From JANPCX01 sp050916095 (GTDB taxonomy: Bacteria > Pseudomonadota > Gammaproteobacteria > Burkholderiales > Burkholderiaceae_C), in contig CP050901.1 in NCBI GenBank assembly GCA_050916095.1, forward strand, positions 3,410,001 through 3,474,000: DNA of 64,000 nt, given 5' to 3'. The notes below the pieces were generated by a model. The model made no database searches. It saw only the letters and a program-made list of their open reading frames with translations, and was not told the origin of the DNA. How positions within the stretch are numbered: the stretch's first letter is position 1; each line of letters begins with the position of its first letter. This document shows positions 35,839-45,639 of this stretch, piece by piece. A program made the position numbers and the translations under genes.

Positions 35839-38172
35839 ATGAAAATCTGCCGCGCCCTGTCACGACTCACGCCACTTTTCACCATGCTGTTTGCGGCCTT
35901 TGCTTTGTGCCTGCTTGCACCCAGCACAGCGGCGCAACCACCACAAAAAGCGCCACCAGCAAACACTGACGCCGCGTCATCATCATCGGAAACAGCCAAC
36001 CAACGACCCCGCATTGGTCTCGTGCTTTCTGGCGGCGGTGCGCGCGGACTGGCCCATGTCGGTGTGCTCAAAGTATTGGAGCGTGAGGGCATTCCAATCG
36101 ACGCCATCGCAGGCACCTCCATGGGGGCCATCATCGGCGGTCTGTATGCCAGCGGCATGTCGGCCCAACAACTGGAAGCCGTGCTGCTCAAACTGCAATG
36201 GGATCGGGTGTTTGCCGCGCGTGTCGAACGGCCGTTCTTATCGCAACGTCGAAAAGAAGAGGATTTTGAGATTTCCTCCATCCTCGAACTGGGCGTGCGC
36301 GACGGTGAATTACGTTTGCCTTTGGGCGCAATCTCTGGACGCGGTTTGGAAAGCTTGCTTCGGCACTACACCTTGCGGGTGAGTCAGGTGAATCGTTTCG
36401 ACGCGTTGCCCATTCCTTTTCGCGCCGTCGCCACCGACATGGAGACTGGACAGGCCGTCGTCATGGCGGACGGAGACTTGGCACTGGCCATGCGCTCCAG
36501 CATGAGTGTTCCTGGCGTGTTCGCACCCACCGAACGAGACGGTCGAATTTTGGGCGATGGCGGTTTGGTGAACAACCTGCCCGTGGATGTGGCGAGGGCC
36601 ATGGGGGTGGACGTGGTGATTGCGGTCAACATCGGCACGCCCCTGTCACCACGCGACACCTTAGGCAGCGCCCCCGGACTCACCGCTCAAATGCTCAACA
36701 TCTTGACGGAGCAAAACGTGCAGCGCAGCTTGGCCCAGCTTCGAGCCGAAGACGTGCTGGTTCAACCGGAGCTGGGAACACTCACCTCGTCAGACTTTGT
36801 TGAAACGGCTGCGATGATTGCCTTGGGAGAACAAGGTGCACTGTCTTCGCTCAAACGGTTGCAAGCACTGTCTGTTCCCGCAGCGACCTACACCCAGTGG
36901 CGACTGGTGCAGCCCAGCTTTCCTCGCGTGCAGGGCAAGATCACCGCAATTACCTTTGAAGGCAGCACCGACACGCGGCCCGAGCGCTTGTTGCCCACGC
37001 TGGAGTCCAAACCCGGAGAAGTTTTCGATTTAGCCAAAGTGGAGCGCGACACCCAGCGGCTAGCAGCAACAGGCGACTACCGACGCGCAGACTTTGAGCT
37101 GCAACCCGATGCCAATGACCCAGGCAGTCACGCGTTGGTGTTCGACCTGGAAGACAAACCCTGGGGCCCACACTACATCCGCGTGGGCCTGGATCTATCG
37201 ACCAATTTCAGTGGCGACAGCGCCTTCAACCTGAAGATCAGCCACAACCGGCACTGGTTGGATCAAAACGGCAGCGAATGGCGCAACCGCATTCAACTCG
37301 GCGAGGTACCGCGCTGGAGCACGGAGCTGTATCGGCCACTGGACTGGCAAATTGCAGGAAGCCGCGATTGGTTTGTGGCCGGTTGGGCCTTGGCTGAGCG
37401 GCGCAAACTCACCCGTTTTGACAGCAACAACGCCGACACCCTGGTGGCGCGCTACGACCGTCGCACGGAGCGCTTGGGCTTGGATGTCGGACAACCCTGG
37501 GATCGTTTTGGCGAAGTGCGTTTGGGTTTGAACGCGGGGGCCATTCGCGACACGCCTGAGCTCGTCAGCGCTATTTCGCGACTCCCAACCACCCGGACCA
37601 CAGGTCGGGAATATGGCGGCAGATTGCGCGTCGTGATCGACCAATTGGACGACGTGAACTTCCCTCGCCAGGGCTACCGCATCAACACCGAGCTGTGGAC
37701 AGGGCGGCAACGTACCGTCTCAACCGGCGGCGACAAAGAAGAGGTGCATAGGCTGGAGCTCGAAGGTCAATCGGTCGCAAGCTGGGGGACACACACTTTC
37801 AACGCCTACACCCGGGTTCAAACCACCAACAAAAGTTTGCCGAGCGGCCTTGGACGCTATCGCCTTGGCGGGTTTCACCAGCTCTCGGGCTACGACCAAG
37901 GTCAACTCGAGGGCAACACGGTGCTGTTCGGCCGTGTGATGTACTACCGCCGACTGAGCAGCGCGACCGTGCTCACCCGGGGCAGCTTCCTGGGTTCGAG
38001 CTTGGAACTCGGCAACGCCTGGGAAACACAGGGCCAGACAGAACTCTCGAATTTGCGCCACGGCGGCAGTATTTTTTACTCCGCCGATACCGGCATTGGC
38101 CCCTTTTACTTGGGGCTGACCTATTCCGACAGACGCAAACTCGGCGTATACCTCTTCATTGGTCGGCCTTGA
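35839..38172 (+). CDS. Patatin-like phospholipase with Omp85-type barrel (type Vd autotransporter)
   Basis: 777 aa. Signal peptide (to about residue 32), a patatin domain (55-330) with G-G-G-A-R-G, nucleophile motif G-T-S-M-G (S94) and D-G-G-L-V-N-N for the Asp, one POTRA-like segment (about 350-430) and a 16-stranded barrel. This is the PlpD family: a lipase passed to the surface through its own barrel. ATG 35839 directly starts the signal peptide; in-frame ATG 35821 is an alternative. It is divergent from the LacI gene and convergent with engB. Confidence 0.93.
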   Translation: MKICRALSRLTPLFTMLFAAFALCLLAPSTAAQPPQKAPPANTDAASSSSETANQRPRIGLVLSGGGARGLAHVGVLKVLEREGIPIDAIAGTSMGAIIGGLYASGMSAQQLEAVLLKLQWDRVFAARVERPFLSQRRKEEDFEISSILELGVRDGELRLPLGAISGRGLESLLRHYTLRVSQVNRFDALPIPFRAVATDMETGQAVVMADGDLALAMRSSMSVPGVFAPTERDGRILGDGGLVNNLPVDVARAMGVDVVIAVNIGTPLSPRDTLGSAPGLTAQMLNILTEQNVQRSLAQLRAEDVLVQPELGTLTSSDFVETAAMIALGEQGALSSLKRLQALSVPAATYTQWRLVQPSFPRVQGKITAITFEGSTDTRPERLLPTLESKPGEVFDLAKVERDTQRLAATGDYRRADFELQPDANDPGSHALVFDLEDKPWGPHYIRVGLDLSTNFSGDSAFNLKISHNRHWLDQNGSEWRNRIQLGEVPRWSTELYRPLDWQIAGSRDWFVAGWALAERRKLTRFDSNNADTLVARYDRRTERLGLDVGQPWDRFGEVRLGLNAGAIRDTPELVSAISRLPTTRTTGREYGGRLRVVIDQLDDVNFPRQGYRINTELWTGRQRTVSTGGDKEEVHRLELEGQSVASWGTHTFNAYTRVQTTNKSLPSGLGRYRLGGFHQLSGYDQGQLEGNTVLFGRVMYYRRLSSATVLTRGSFLGSSLELGNAWETQGQTELSNLRHGGSIFYSADTGIGPFYLGLTYSDRRKLGVYLFIGRP

Positions 38173-38186
38173 GGTGCGCGCCACCT

Positions 38187-38933
38187 TCAAACAGTGACAC
38201 CTCGCACCCATTGATGCAACACCAAGGCGGCGTCACCCACACCGCTTTTCTTGAGCGCGGAAAACAAACTCATCGCCAGGTCTGACTCATCGGTGGCGAT
38301 GTCTCCCAGCACCAGCTGCGCTGCGGCCAACGCGGCATCGGCATCGCGGCGGTTGAGTTTGTCGGACTTGGTCAAGAGCACCAGCAGCTTCACAGAACCA
38401 TTGGCCAAACGGGGAGCGATGAATTCGAGGAGTTGCCGATCCAAGTCGGTGAAGCCCAAACGCGAGTCCACCATCAACACCACGCCGCGCAGGCTGCGGC
38501 GCTCGGCCAAGTAGTCGGCCATCACCTGTTGCCAGCGCAGCTTCGCACCACGCGCCACGGCCGCGTAACCGTAGCCAGGCAAATCCGCCAACAAGGCGTC
38601 CGGTTGCAGCTTGGGGCCGACTTCAAACAAATTGATGTGCTGGGTGCGTCCTGGTGTCTTAGAGGCAAACGCCAATCGCCCCTGCTGCGCCATGGTGTTG
38701 ATGGCGGTGCTTTTGCCCGCGTTGGAGCGGCCCACAAAGGCGATCTCGGGCAACTCGGTAGGGGGCAATTGGTCCAGTTGACTCGCCGTGGTGAGAAAAC
38801 GCGCCGTGTGGGTCCACGCCAGGGCCTCGCGTTGCGGCAAGGGCAATTGGCTGAAGTCACTGTCCTTTTTGGGTGGTGGCGCCGGCTTGGGTGAGGTCTT
38901 GTTTGCCTTGATGGGCGCAGGGGGATGGGTCAT
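38187..38933 (-). CDS. engB: Ribosome biogenesis GTP-binding protein EngB/YsxC
   Basis: 248 aa. G1 G-R-S-N-A-G-K-S-T (68-76), G3 D-L-P-G-Y-G and G4 T-K-S-D identify the EngB/YihA GTPase, essential for 50S subunit assembly. The first 30 residues are Pro/Lys-rich and specific to this lineage. It is divergent from the cytochrome c4 gene, the usual betaproteobacterial arrangement. Confidence 0.96.
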   Translation of the reverse strand: MTHPPAPIKANKTSPKPAPPPKKDSDFSQLPLPQREALAWTHTARFLTTASQLDQLPPTELPEIAFVGRSNAGKSTAINTMAQQGRLAFASKTPGRTQHINLFEVGPKLQPDALLADLPGYGYAAVARGAKLRWQQVMADYLAERRSLRGVVLMVDSRLGFTDLDRQLLEFIAPRLANGSVKLLVLLTKSDKLNRRDADAALAAAQLVLGDIATDESDLAMSLFSALKKSGVGDAALVLHQWVRGVTV

Positions 38934-39058
38934 TTGGCGCAGGCCCTCCGTCTGGCCTGGAAGGGGCTTGCGGGTGTGTATCGCCCCAGCCCCAAATCAG
39001 ACCATTGTAAAATCGACTGGTTTTGCACTTAAAAGCACGCAAGAAAGCACCCAAGCAC

Positions 39059-39709
39059 ATGAAGTCTCAAGTCACTGCCCTCCACGGCGCTCTTGGCAAA
39101 TTCGCACTGGCTGTATCCATGCCCTGGGTCATGCTCAGCACTGCCTGGGCCAACAGCCCCGCCGCTGCACCCAAGGTGGATTTGGCCAAAGGTCAGGCGA
39201 TTGCCACCAATGTCTGCATGGCCTGCCACACGGCTGATGGCAAACGCGGCGCGCCCGCCAATCCGATTTTGCAAGGCCAGCACCCCGAGTACCTCGCCCG
39301 GCAATTGGCCGACTTCAAAGCAGGCAAACGCAAGAACGCCATCATGCAAGGTTTTGCCGCCACCTTGAGCGACGAAGACATGCGCAATGTGGCCGCCTTC
39401 TACGCCAGCAAGGCTGCCGTGCCCGGCAATGCCACCAGCAAAGACACCGTGGCCTTGGGTGAAAAAATCTACCGTGGTGGCATCTCCGACCGCAATGTGC
39501 CGGCCTGCGCGGGTTGCCACAGCCCCAACGGCGCTGGCATCCCCTCGCAGTACCCCCGTCTGGGCGGCCAACATGCGAGCTACACGCAAGCCCAACTGAC
39601 GGCCTATCGGGACGGTGGCCGGGTGAACGTGCAAATGACTGGCGTGGCCGCCAAGATGAACGACAAAGAAATCAAAGCGGTTTCCGACTACATCGCGGGC
39701 CTGCGATAA
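39059..39709 (+). CDS. Diheme cytochrome c4
   Basis: 216 aa with a signal peptide (to A-W-A-N-S, about residue 32) and two heme sites, C-M-A-C-H and C-A-G-C-H, each with a downstream Met ligand region (I-M-Q-G-F and V-Q-M-T-G). It shuttles electrons in the periplasm, typically to cytochrome oxidases. The gene precedes resB and ccsA. ATG 39059 was chosen for the signal peptide; the frame is open from 39023. Confidence 0.95.
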   Translation: MKSQVTALHGALGKFALAVSMPWVMLSTAWANSPAAAPKVDLAKGQAIATNVCMACHTADGKRGAPANPILQGQHPEYLARQLADFKAGKRKNAIMQGFAATLSDEDMRNVAAFYASKAAVPGNATSKDTVALGEKIYRGGISDRNVPACAGCHSPNGAGIPSQYPRLGGQHASYTQAQLTAYRDGGRVNVQMTGVAAKMNDKEIKAVSDYIAGLR

Positions 39710-39733
39710 GCGGTTTTGCCCCAACAACGACAG

Positions 39734-39758
39734 GGCCGGTCACTGACCGGCCTTTTTT
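39734..39758 (+). terminator. Intrinsic terminator after cytochrome c4
   Basis: GGCCGGT and ACCGGCC form a 7-bp stem around CACTG, followed by six T. It lies 24 nt after the stop codon and separates the cytochrome gene from resB. Confidence 0.9.
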
Positions 39759-39846
39759 CTGTTGCCTGATTTGGTGGCTTCCTATCGCTTTGCCTCGTGG
39801 GGTCATTGGCCCCTTGTCGTCCGTCCGCAACCGATAATCCACGCCT

Positions 39847-42066
39847 ATGTCTTCCTCGGCTCCTGTTCAACCGACGCCAGCATCCACATCACAGCTGCCA
39901 GCGCGCTCCATGCTCAAGGAGCTGCTAGACCTGGTCGCGTCGATGCGGTTTTCAATTTCGCTGCTCACCGTCATTTGTATCGCTTCGGTGATTGGCACGG
40001 TGGTCAAACAGCACGAACCGCCGGTCAACTACGTGAACCAATTCGGACCGTTTTGGGCCCAGGTGTTTGGCTCGGTGAATCTGTATACCGTTTACAGCGC
40101 CTGGTGGTTTTTGCTGATCCTTGCATTTTTGGTGCTGTCCACCAGTCTTTGCATCGCACGCAACACACCCAAAATTCTGAGTGACTTGCGCAACTACAAA
40201 GAGGGCATGCGCGAACAGGCGCTGCAGGCCTTTCACCTCAAGGGCCAAGCCACTAGCCCCCAGTCCGCCGTAGCCAACCAAACCCGAATCAGCAGCTTGC
40301 TGCAACAACACGGTTGGAAGCTGAAAGTTCAAAGCCGTCCCCAAGGCGTGATGCTGGCCGCACGCAAAGGCGCAAGCAACAAACTCGGCTACATCGCAGC
40401 GCACTCGGCCATTGTGTTGATTTGTGTGGGCGGTTTGCTCGATGGCGACCTCATCGTCAAAGCACAAATGTGGCTTCAGGGGAAAACCGCATTCCAAGGT
40501 GGCGGTTTGGTGCGCGAAGTCAAATCTGAACACCGCCTGAACAGCGACACCCTCACCTTCCGCGCCAATTTGCTGGTACCCGAAGGCGAGCGCTCAGGCA
40601 CCGCCCTCATCAACACCCAAGAGGGCGTCGTGCTGCAGGACCTGCCCTTTGATGTGGAGCTGAAAAAATTCCATGTCGAGTACTACAGCACGGGCATGCC
40701 CAAGCTGTTTGCCAGCGACATCTTGATTCACGACCGCGCCACAGGCCAAATCATTCCCGCCACAGTTGAAGTGAACAAGCCCGCGTTTCACCGGGGAGTA
40801 GCCATCTACCAAAGCAGTTTTGACGATGGCGGCTCCACTTTGCAATTGCGGGGCATTCCCATGGCTGCAGGCGTGAAACCCTTGGACATTGAAGGCCAGG
40901 TCGGCAGCAGCAAACAACTCGGCAAAGCCGACGCGGTGGGTGCGCCAACAGAAACACTCAGCTTGGAGTTCACGGGACTGCGTGTCATCAACGTGGAGAA
41001 TTTTGGCGACAGCAACCAAGGTGGCGCGACATCCAGCACCGATGTGCGCAAAGTGAATTTGCAAACCAGCTTTCAAACCCTCAGCGACCACCTCGGCTCG
41101 GGGGTCAAGGTTCGCCACAAAAAAGACCTGCGCAACATTGGCCCCTCGGTGAGCTACAAACTGCGCGACGCCGCAGGCCAAGCCCGTGAGTTCAACAACT
41201 ACATGCTGCCGGTGGAATTGGACGGGCACTCCGTCTTCTTGGCGGGTGTCCGTGACACCCCCGCAGAAAGCTTCAAGTACCTTCGCCTGCCCGCGGACGA
41301 ACAAGGCCGCCTGGATGGCTTCATACGCCTGCGCGAAGCACTGTTGGATGCGACCCAACGCCAGCAAGCGGTTGACCGTTATGTGAAGCTAGCCACACCG
41401 AATGACAAACCTGAGATGGCGGAGCAACTGCGCGCGACTGCCGGTCGCACCCTCGGCTTGTTCGCTGGCCAACCATTGAGTGCCACCGACACCACGGCCA
41501 TGGGCGGTCTGCCGAACTTGGCCCGCTTCTTGGAAACCAGCGTCCCTGAAGGCGAGCGGGAGCGCATTTCCGAGGTGCTGCTGCGCATCCTGAACGGTTG
41601 CCTGTTTGAGCTTTTGAACGTGTCTCGCACTCAAGCAGGTCTGCCAGAGTTGACCAACTCCGAGGCCACACAAAGTTTCATGACCCAAGCGGTCATGTCG
41701 CTGTCTGACAGCTTTTTCTACCCCGCCCCTTTGCTGTTCACGCTAACGGACTTCAAACAAGTGCAGGCCAGCGTATTCCAAGTGGCCCGCGCACCTGGCA
41801 AGAACCTGGTTTATTTGGGCGCGGTCGCACTCATCATCGGTGTGTTCGCCATGCTCTATGTGCGTGAACGCCGCCTGTGGGTTTGGATCACGCCTCAGTT
41901 CACATCGGGCGACGGAACCACAGTCGCTGAAGGCAGTCACATCACCACAGCACTGTCTGCAACACGCCGCACACTCGATGCCGATGCCGAGTTCGAGACC
42001 TTGAAGGCCCATATTCTTCAAAACCCATTCCCCACTGAAACCGGGTCCGCTACCGCAGTGGTCTAG
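39847..42066 (+). CDS. resB: ResB, cytochrome c System II maturation protein
   Basis: 739 aa. Three N-terminal membrane segments (about 30-55, 75-100, 170-190), a large periplasmic domain and a last membrane segment near 650. With CcsA it exports heme and attaches it to apocytochromes in the periplasm. It is followed by ccsA after 9 nt, as in other betaproteobacteria. Confidence 0.95.
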   Translation: MSSSAPVQPTPASTSQLPARSMLKELLDLVASMRFSISLLTVICIASVIGTVVKQHEPPVNYVNQFGPFWAQVFGSVNLYTVYSAWWFLLILAFLVLSTSLCIARNTPKILSDLRNYKEGMREQALQAFHLKGQATSPQSAVANQTRISSLLQQHGWKLKVQSRPQGVMLAARKGASNKLGYIAAHSAIVLICVGGLLDGDLIVKAQMWLQGKTAFQGGGLVREVKSEHRLNSDTLTFRANLLVPEGERSGTALINTQEGVVLQDLPFDVELKKFHVEYYSTGMPKLFASDILIHDRATGQIIPATVEVNKPAFHRGVAIYQSSFDDGGSTLQLRGIPMAAGVKPLDIEGQVGSSKQLGKADAVGAPTETLSLEFTGLRVINVENFGDSNQGGATSSTDVRKVNLQTSFQTLSDHLGSGVKVRHKKDLRNIGPSVSYKLRDAAGQAREFNNYMLPVELDGHSVFLAGVRDTPAESFKYLRLPADEQGRLDGFIRLREALLDATQRQQAVDRYVKLATPNDKPEMAEQLRATAGRTLGLFAGQPLSATDTTAMGGLPNLARFLETSVPEGERERISEVLLRILNGCLFELLNVSRTQAGLPELTNSEATQSFMTQAVMSLSDSFFYPAPLLFTLTDFKQVQASVFQVARAPGKNLVYLGAVALIIGVFAMLYVRERRLWVWITPQFTSGDGTTVAEGSHITTALSATRRTLDADAEFETLKAHILQNPFPTETGSATAVV

Positions 42067-42075
42067 GAGAACACC

Positions 42076-43416
42076 ATGAACACCACCACCATGAACCTGC
42101 CCCGCTCGGGGTATTTCAGCCAACGCAGCATCTTTGATTGGGCATTTGCCGTGTTGGTGTTGATCGCCGGAACCTACGGCTTTCAGCGTTACGCCGCCTC
42201 CATGGATGTCTACGAAAAAGCCATCCTCATTGGCACCCTGCCCTGTTTGATTGCCTTGGCCTGGTTCTGGGGCAGCCTGCGCCGTTTGATGTTGGCGGTG
42301 GGCGGTGTGAGCCTGATGGCTATCGCGCTTTACAACCGGCAAATGGATGGCTTTGGTGCCGACCTCGCCCAGGCCGACAACGTGTTCTGGTTGAAGTACT
42401 TCTTGTCCAGCCAAAGTGCCATTTTGTGGATGAGCGTGCTGGTCTTCATGAGCACCGTTTTTTACTGGATTGGTTTTGCCGCAAAAGTAGAGAACAACAC
42501 CGCCACCCGCATTGGTTCTGGAATGGCTTGGGCTGCTGTTTTCATGGCACTGGTCGGCACCTTGGTGCGCTGGTTTGAGAGCCACCAAATCGCCGCCGAC
42601 ATTGGTCACATTCCAGTCAGCAATTTGTATGAAGTGTTCGTGCTCTTTTGCTGGATGACCACGCTCTTTTATCTGTATTACGAGTATCACTACAAAACCC
42701 GCAGTTTGGGTGCGTTCGTCATGCTCGTGGTCAGTGCAGCCGTGGGCTTTTTGCTTTGGTACACGGTGGAGCGCCAGGCACATGAGATTCAACCCTTGGT
42801 GCCCGCCCTGCAAAGCTGGTGGATGAAGCTGCATGTCCCAACCAACTTCATTGGTTACGGCACCTTCGCCATCGCCGCGATGGTGGCCTTTGCTTATTTG
42901 GTTAAACAACAAGCCAACGAGCGCAACTGGCTCAAACTGGCCCCGCTGTTTCTACTGGGCATGGTGCTTTGCCTGGAGCCCATCGTATTTCGGAAAAATG
43001 CCATCGAAGGCTTGAGCAGCTATTGGGCTGTTTACTTTGGTGTGTCCGCCCTGATCGTGGGCGGCATCCTGTCGTTGCGCCAGCGTATTGCGGCTCGGTT
43101 ACCCGCCTTTGAAATCTTGGACGACGTGATGTACAAAGCCATCGCTGTCGGCTTCGCTTTTTTCACCATCGCCACCATCCTCGGTGCCTTCTGGGCTGCA
43201 GAAGCCTGGGGCGGCTACTGGAGCTGGGATCCCAAAGAAACCTGGGCCTTGATCGTTTGGCTGAACTACGCCGCCTGGTTGCACATGCGGCTGATGAAGG
43301 GCCTGCGCGGCACGGTGTCTGCCTGGTGGGCACTGATCGGCCTGGTGGTGACCACCTTTGCTTTTTTGGGCGTGAACATGTTCTTGTCTGGCCTGCATTC
43401 CTACGGAGAACTCTGA
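42076..43416 (+). CDS. ccsA: Cytochrome c biogenesis protein CcsA/CcsB
   Basis: 446 aa with about 8 membrane segments. The tryptophan-rich heme-handling motif W-G-G-Y-W-S-W-D-P-K is near residue 378, with conserved histidines in the neighbouring periplasmic loops (P-T-N-F-I-G-Y, W-L-H-M-R). It is the heme-delivering half of System II, paired with ResB upstream. Confidence 0.95.
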   Translation: MNTTTMNLPRSGYFSQRSIFDWAFAVLVLIAGTYGFQRYAASMDVYEKAILIGTLPCLIALAWFWGSLRRLMLAVGGVSLMAIALYNRQMDGFGADLAQADNVFWLKYFLSSQSAILWMSVLVFMSTVFYWIGFAAKVENNTATRIGSGMAWAAVFMALVGTLVRWFESHQIAADIGHIPVSNLYEVFVLFCWMTTLFYLYYEYHYKTRSLGAFVMLVVSAAVGFLLWYTVERQAHEIQPLVPALQSWWMKLHVPTNFIGYGTFAIAAMVAFAYLVKQQANERNWLKLAPLFLLGMVLCLEPIVFRKNAIEGLSSYWAVYFGVSALIVGGILSLRQRIAARLPAFEILDDVMYKAIAVGFAFFTIATILGAFWAAEAWGGYWSWDPKETWALIVWLNYAAWLHMRLMKGLRGTVSAWWALIGLVVTTFAFLGVNMFLSGLHSYGEL

Positions 43417-43481
43417 GTCCCAACACTGGGGCAGCGGCTTATAGTGCGGACATCTCTTTTGCAGTTTTGTGAGGCCACACC

Positions 43482-43817
43482 ATGCCCTATGTGAGTCGCA
43501 ACCCGCAAGGTCAAATTGAAAGTCTGCACCGCCATGCCGCCTCACACGCCGAAGAGTTTTTGGACGACCACCATCCCGAAGTGCAAGCGTTCGTGGGCCG
43601 ACACACCGCGCCGCAAGAGTTCGACCAACTCGATGCCGAATTTGTCCGTGTGATCGAAGACGTGATTGACACCCTCATCGTCAAAAACATCATCAACATC
43701 ACGGAGTTGCCGGAACGTGCCCAGGCCAAACTCTTCGCTCGGAAAAGTTTCCGCGAGCGGGTATCGAAAAACTCGCTACGACTTTTTGAGGCTTCGAAAT
43801 TCGGTGATGTGATTTGA
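43482..43817 (+). CDS. Small conserved protein (annotated as tryptophan synthase beta-like in relatives)
   Basis: 111 aa, starting M-P-Y-V-S-R-N-P-Q-G-Q-I. Related small proteins in Burkholderiales carry the label tryptophan synthase subunit beta like protein, but no PLP domain is present, so this name should not be taken as function. The sequence is acidic and helical with no signal. It lies alone between ccsA and msrP. Confidence 0.8.
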   Translation: MPYVSRNPQGQIESLHRHAASHAEEFLDDHHPEVQAFVGRHTAPQEFDQLDAEFVRVIEDVIDTLIVKNIINITELPERAQAKLFARKSFRERVSKNSLRLFEASKFGDVI

Positions 43818-43874
43818 TTTGAAGCCGTAAAAACTTGTCCCCTTGGTGCGACCCGTGCTTGAAGGAGCCGACCC

Positions 43875-44876
43875 ATGCATTTCCACCCCGATCGCGGCTT
43901 TCAACACGGCAACAGCAGCGAGCTCACGCCACAAAGCGTTTATGAGCGTCGACGCGACCTCATCAAGTTAATGGCACTGGGCGGTGGTGGTTTGGCCCTG
44001 GGCAGCATGACCTCGCAACAAGTTTTGGCCCAGGTGGCGGGCACCAACCGTCCAGGTAAGCTCACCGCCCTGCCTGCGGTGCGCAGCACCACTGCGGGCG
44101 GGATGCTGATGGAGAAGCTGACGGCCTACGACGATGTGGTGTCTTACAACAACTTCTACGAGTTTGGCACCGACAAAGCTGATCCCGCGCGCAACGCCAA
44201 GTCGCTCAAAACCCGTCCCTGGACCGTCAGCGTGGAGGGCGCGGTCAAACGCCCCAAGGTCTTCGACATTGAAGAACTGCTCAAACTGAGCGCCCAGGAA
44301 GAACGCGTCTACCGCATGCGCTGCGTCGAAGGTTGGTCCATGGTGATCCCGTGGGTAGGCTACTCACTCGCTGAACTCATCAAACGTGTGGAGCCCACAG
44401 GCAACGCGAAGTTTGTGGAGTTCGTGACGCTGGCGGACAAAAAACAAATGACGGGTCTTGCAAGTGGTGTTCTCGATTGGCCCTACGTGGAAGGCCTGCG
44501 TTTGGACGAGGCCATGCACCCGCTGACGCTCTTGTCGTTTGGCCTCTACGGCGAAGTGCTGCCCAACCAAAACGGCGCACCTGTGCGCCTGGTGGTGCCC
44601 TGGAAGTACGGCTTCAAAAGCGGCAAGTCAATTGTGAAAATCCGCTTCACCGAAAAAATGCCCCTCACCAGCTGGAACAAGGCCGGGCCGCAGGAATACG
44701 GTTTCTACTCCAACGTCAATCCAAGCGTTGATCATCCACGCTGGAGCCAAGCCACCGAGAGGCGCATCGGCGAAGACGGCCTCTTCGCCAAAAAACGCGC
44801 CACCTTGATGTTCAATGGCTATGAAGCCCAGGTCGGGCAGTTGTACTCGGGCATGGACTTGAAAAAGTTCTTCTGA
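43875..44876 (+). CDS. msrP: MsrP, protein-methionine-sulfoxide reductase catalytic subunit
   Basis: 333 aa. A twin-arginine signal (E-R-R-R-D-L-I-K-L) near residue 25 exports the folded molybdoprotein. The molybdopterin ligand cysteine is in R-M-R-C-V-E-G-W-S. The enzyme repairs oxidised methionines of periplasmic proteins, receiving electrons from MsrQ encoded next. Length is typical. Confidence 0.96.
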   Translation: MHFHPDRGFQHGNSSELTPQSVYERRRDLIKLMALGGGGLALGSMTSQQVLAQVAGTNRPGKLTALPAVRSTTAGGMLMEKLTAYDDVVSYNNFYEFGTDKADPARNAKSLKTRPWTVSVEGAVKRPKVFDIEELLKLSAQEERVYRMRCVEGWSMVIPWVGYSLAELIKRVEPTGNAKFVEFVTLADKKQMTGLASGVLDWPYVEGLRLDEAMHPLTLLSFGLYGEVLPNQNGAPVRLVVPWKYGFKSGKSIVKIRFTEKMPLTSWNKAGPQEYGFYSNVNPSVDHPRWSQATERRIGEDGLFAKKRATLMFNGYEAQVGQLYSGMDLKKFF

Positions 44877-44910
44877 AGTTCGCCAGGCCTGTCAAAGTCA
44901 CTGAACTCCC

Positions 44911-45576
44911 ATGAACCAGAGCCCGGTGCGCCCCACCGCAACGCCTGCGGCACGCATCAAAGGCAAGGGCCTCTTGCTGCACCCCGCAGCCAAACCGCTG
45001 CTTTTCCTGGTGTGTTTGTTGCCATTTGCCTGGCTGTTTTACGGTGCCTATGCCAACACCTTAGGCGCCAACCCAGCCGAAGCGCTGATACGCGGCAGCG
45101 GTGACTGGACATTGCGCTTTTTGTGCATCACGCTTTGCGTGACACCCCTGAGGCAGCTCACCCGCCAAGCGGCACTGGCGCGTTTTCGAAGAATGCTGGG
45201 TTTGTTCACCTTCTTCTACGGTGTGCTGCACTTTCTGTCCTACGCTTGGCTGGACATGGGCTTTGATCTGGCCGCCATCATCCAAGACATTCCGAAACGC
45301 CCCTTTGCGCTGGTCGGTGCGCTTGCGCTATTGCTGATGCTTCCGCTGGCAGCCACATCCTTCAACCGCGCCATCAAAACCTTGGGCGCCAAGCGCTGGC
45401 AAACCCTGCACAAAACCATCTATGCCATTGCGTTGCTGGCGATACTGCATTTTTTTTGGATGCGCTCTGGCAAAAATGACTATGCCGAAGTAGCGGTATA
45501 TGCCGGCATCGTGGCCGGGCTGTTGGGGTGGCGGGTCGTCACGGCACTCAAGATCAAAAGCGTCGGTATCGGTTGA
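44911..45576 (+). CDS. msrQ: MsrQ, heme-binding membrane subunit of the Msr system
   Basis: 221 aa with six membrane segments and the conserved histidines of the ferric reductase-like transmembrane family (F-F-Y-G-V-L-H, T-L-H-K-T). It passes electrons from the quinone pool or NADH-linked flavin reductase to MsrP. The gap to msrP is 34 nt. Confidence 0.94.
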   Translation: MNQSPVRPTATPAARIKGKGLLLHPAAKPLLFLVCLLPFAWLFYGAYANTLGANPAEALIRGSGDWTLRFLCITLCVTPLRQLTRQAALARFRRMLGLFTFFYGVLHFLSYAWLDMGFDLAAIIQDIPKRPFALVGALALLLMLPLAATSFNRAIKTLGAKRWQTLHKTIYAIALLAILHFFWMRSGKNDYAEVAVYAGIVAGLLGWRVVTALKIKSVGIG

Positions 45577-45639
45577 ACCACGGGTATTGCACCGGGGCTG
45601 GCAGCCGTAAGATGGGTCCACTTCATGGAGTTCACCAAC

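Noticed and set aside
43482..43817. Tryptophan synthase beta subunit
   Set aside because: Name used in databases for this small protein; no PLP lysine motif and far too short.
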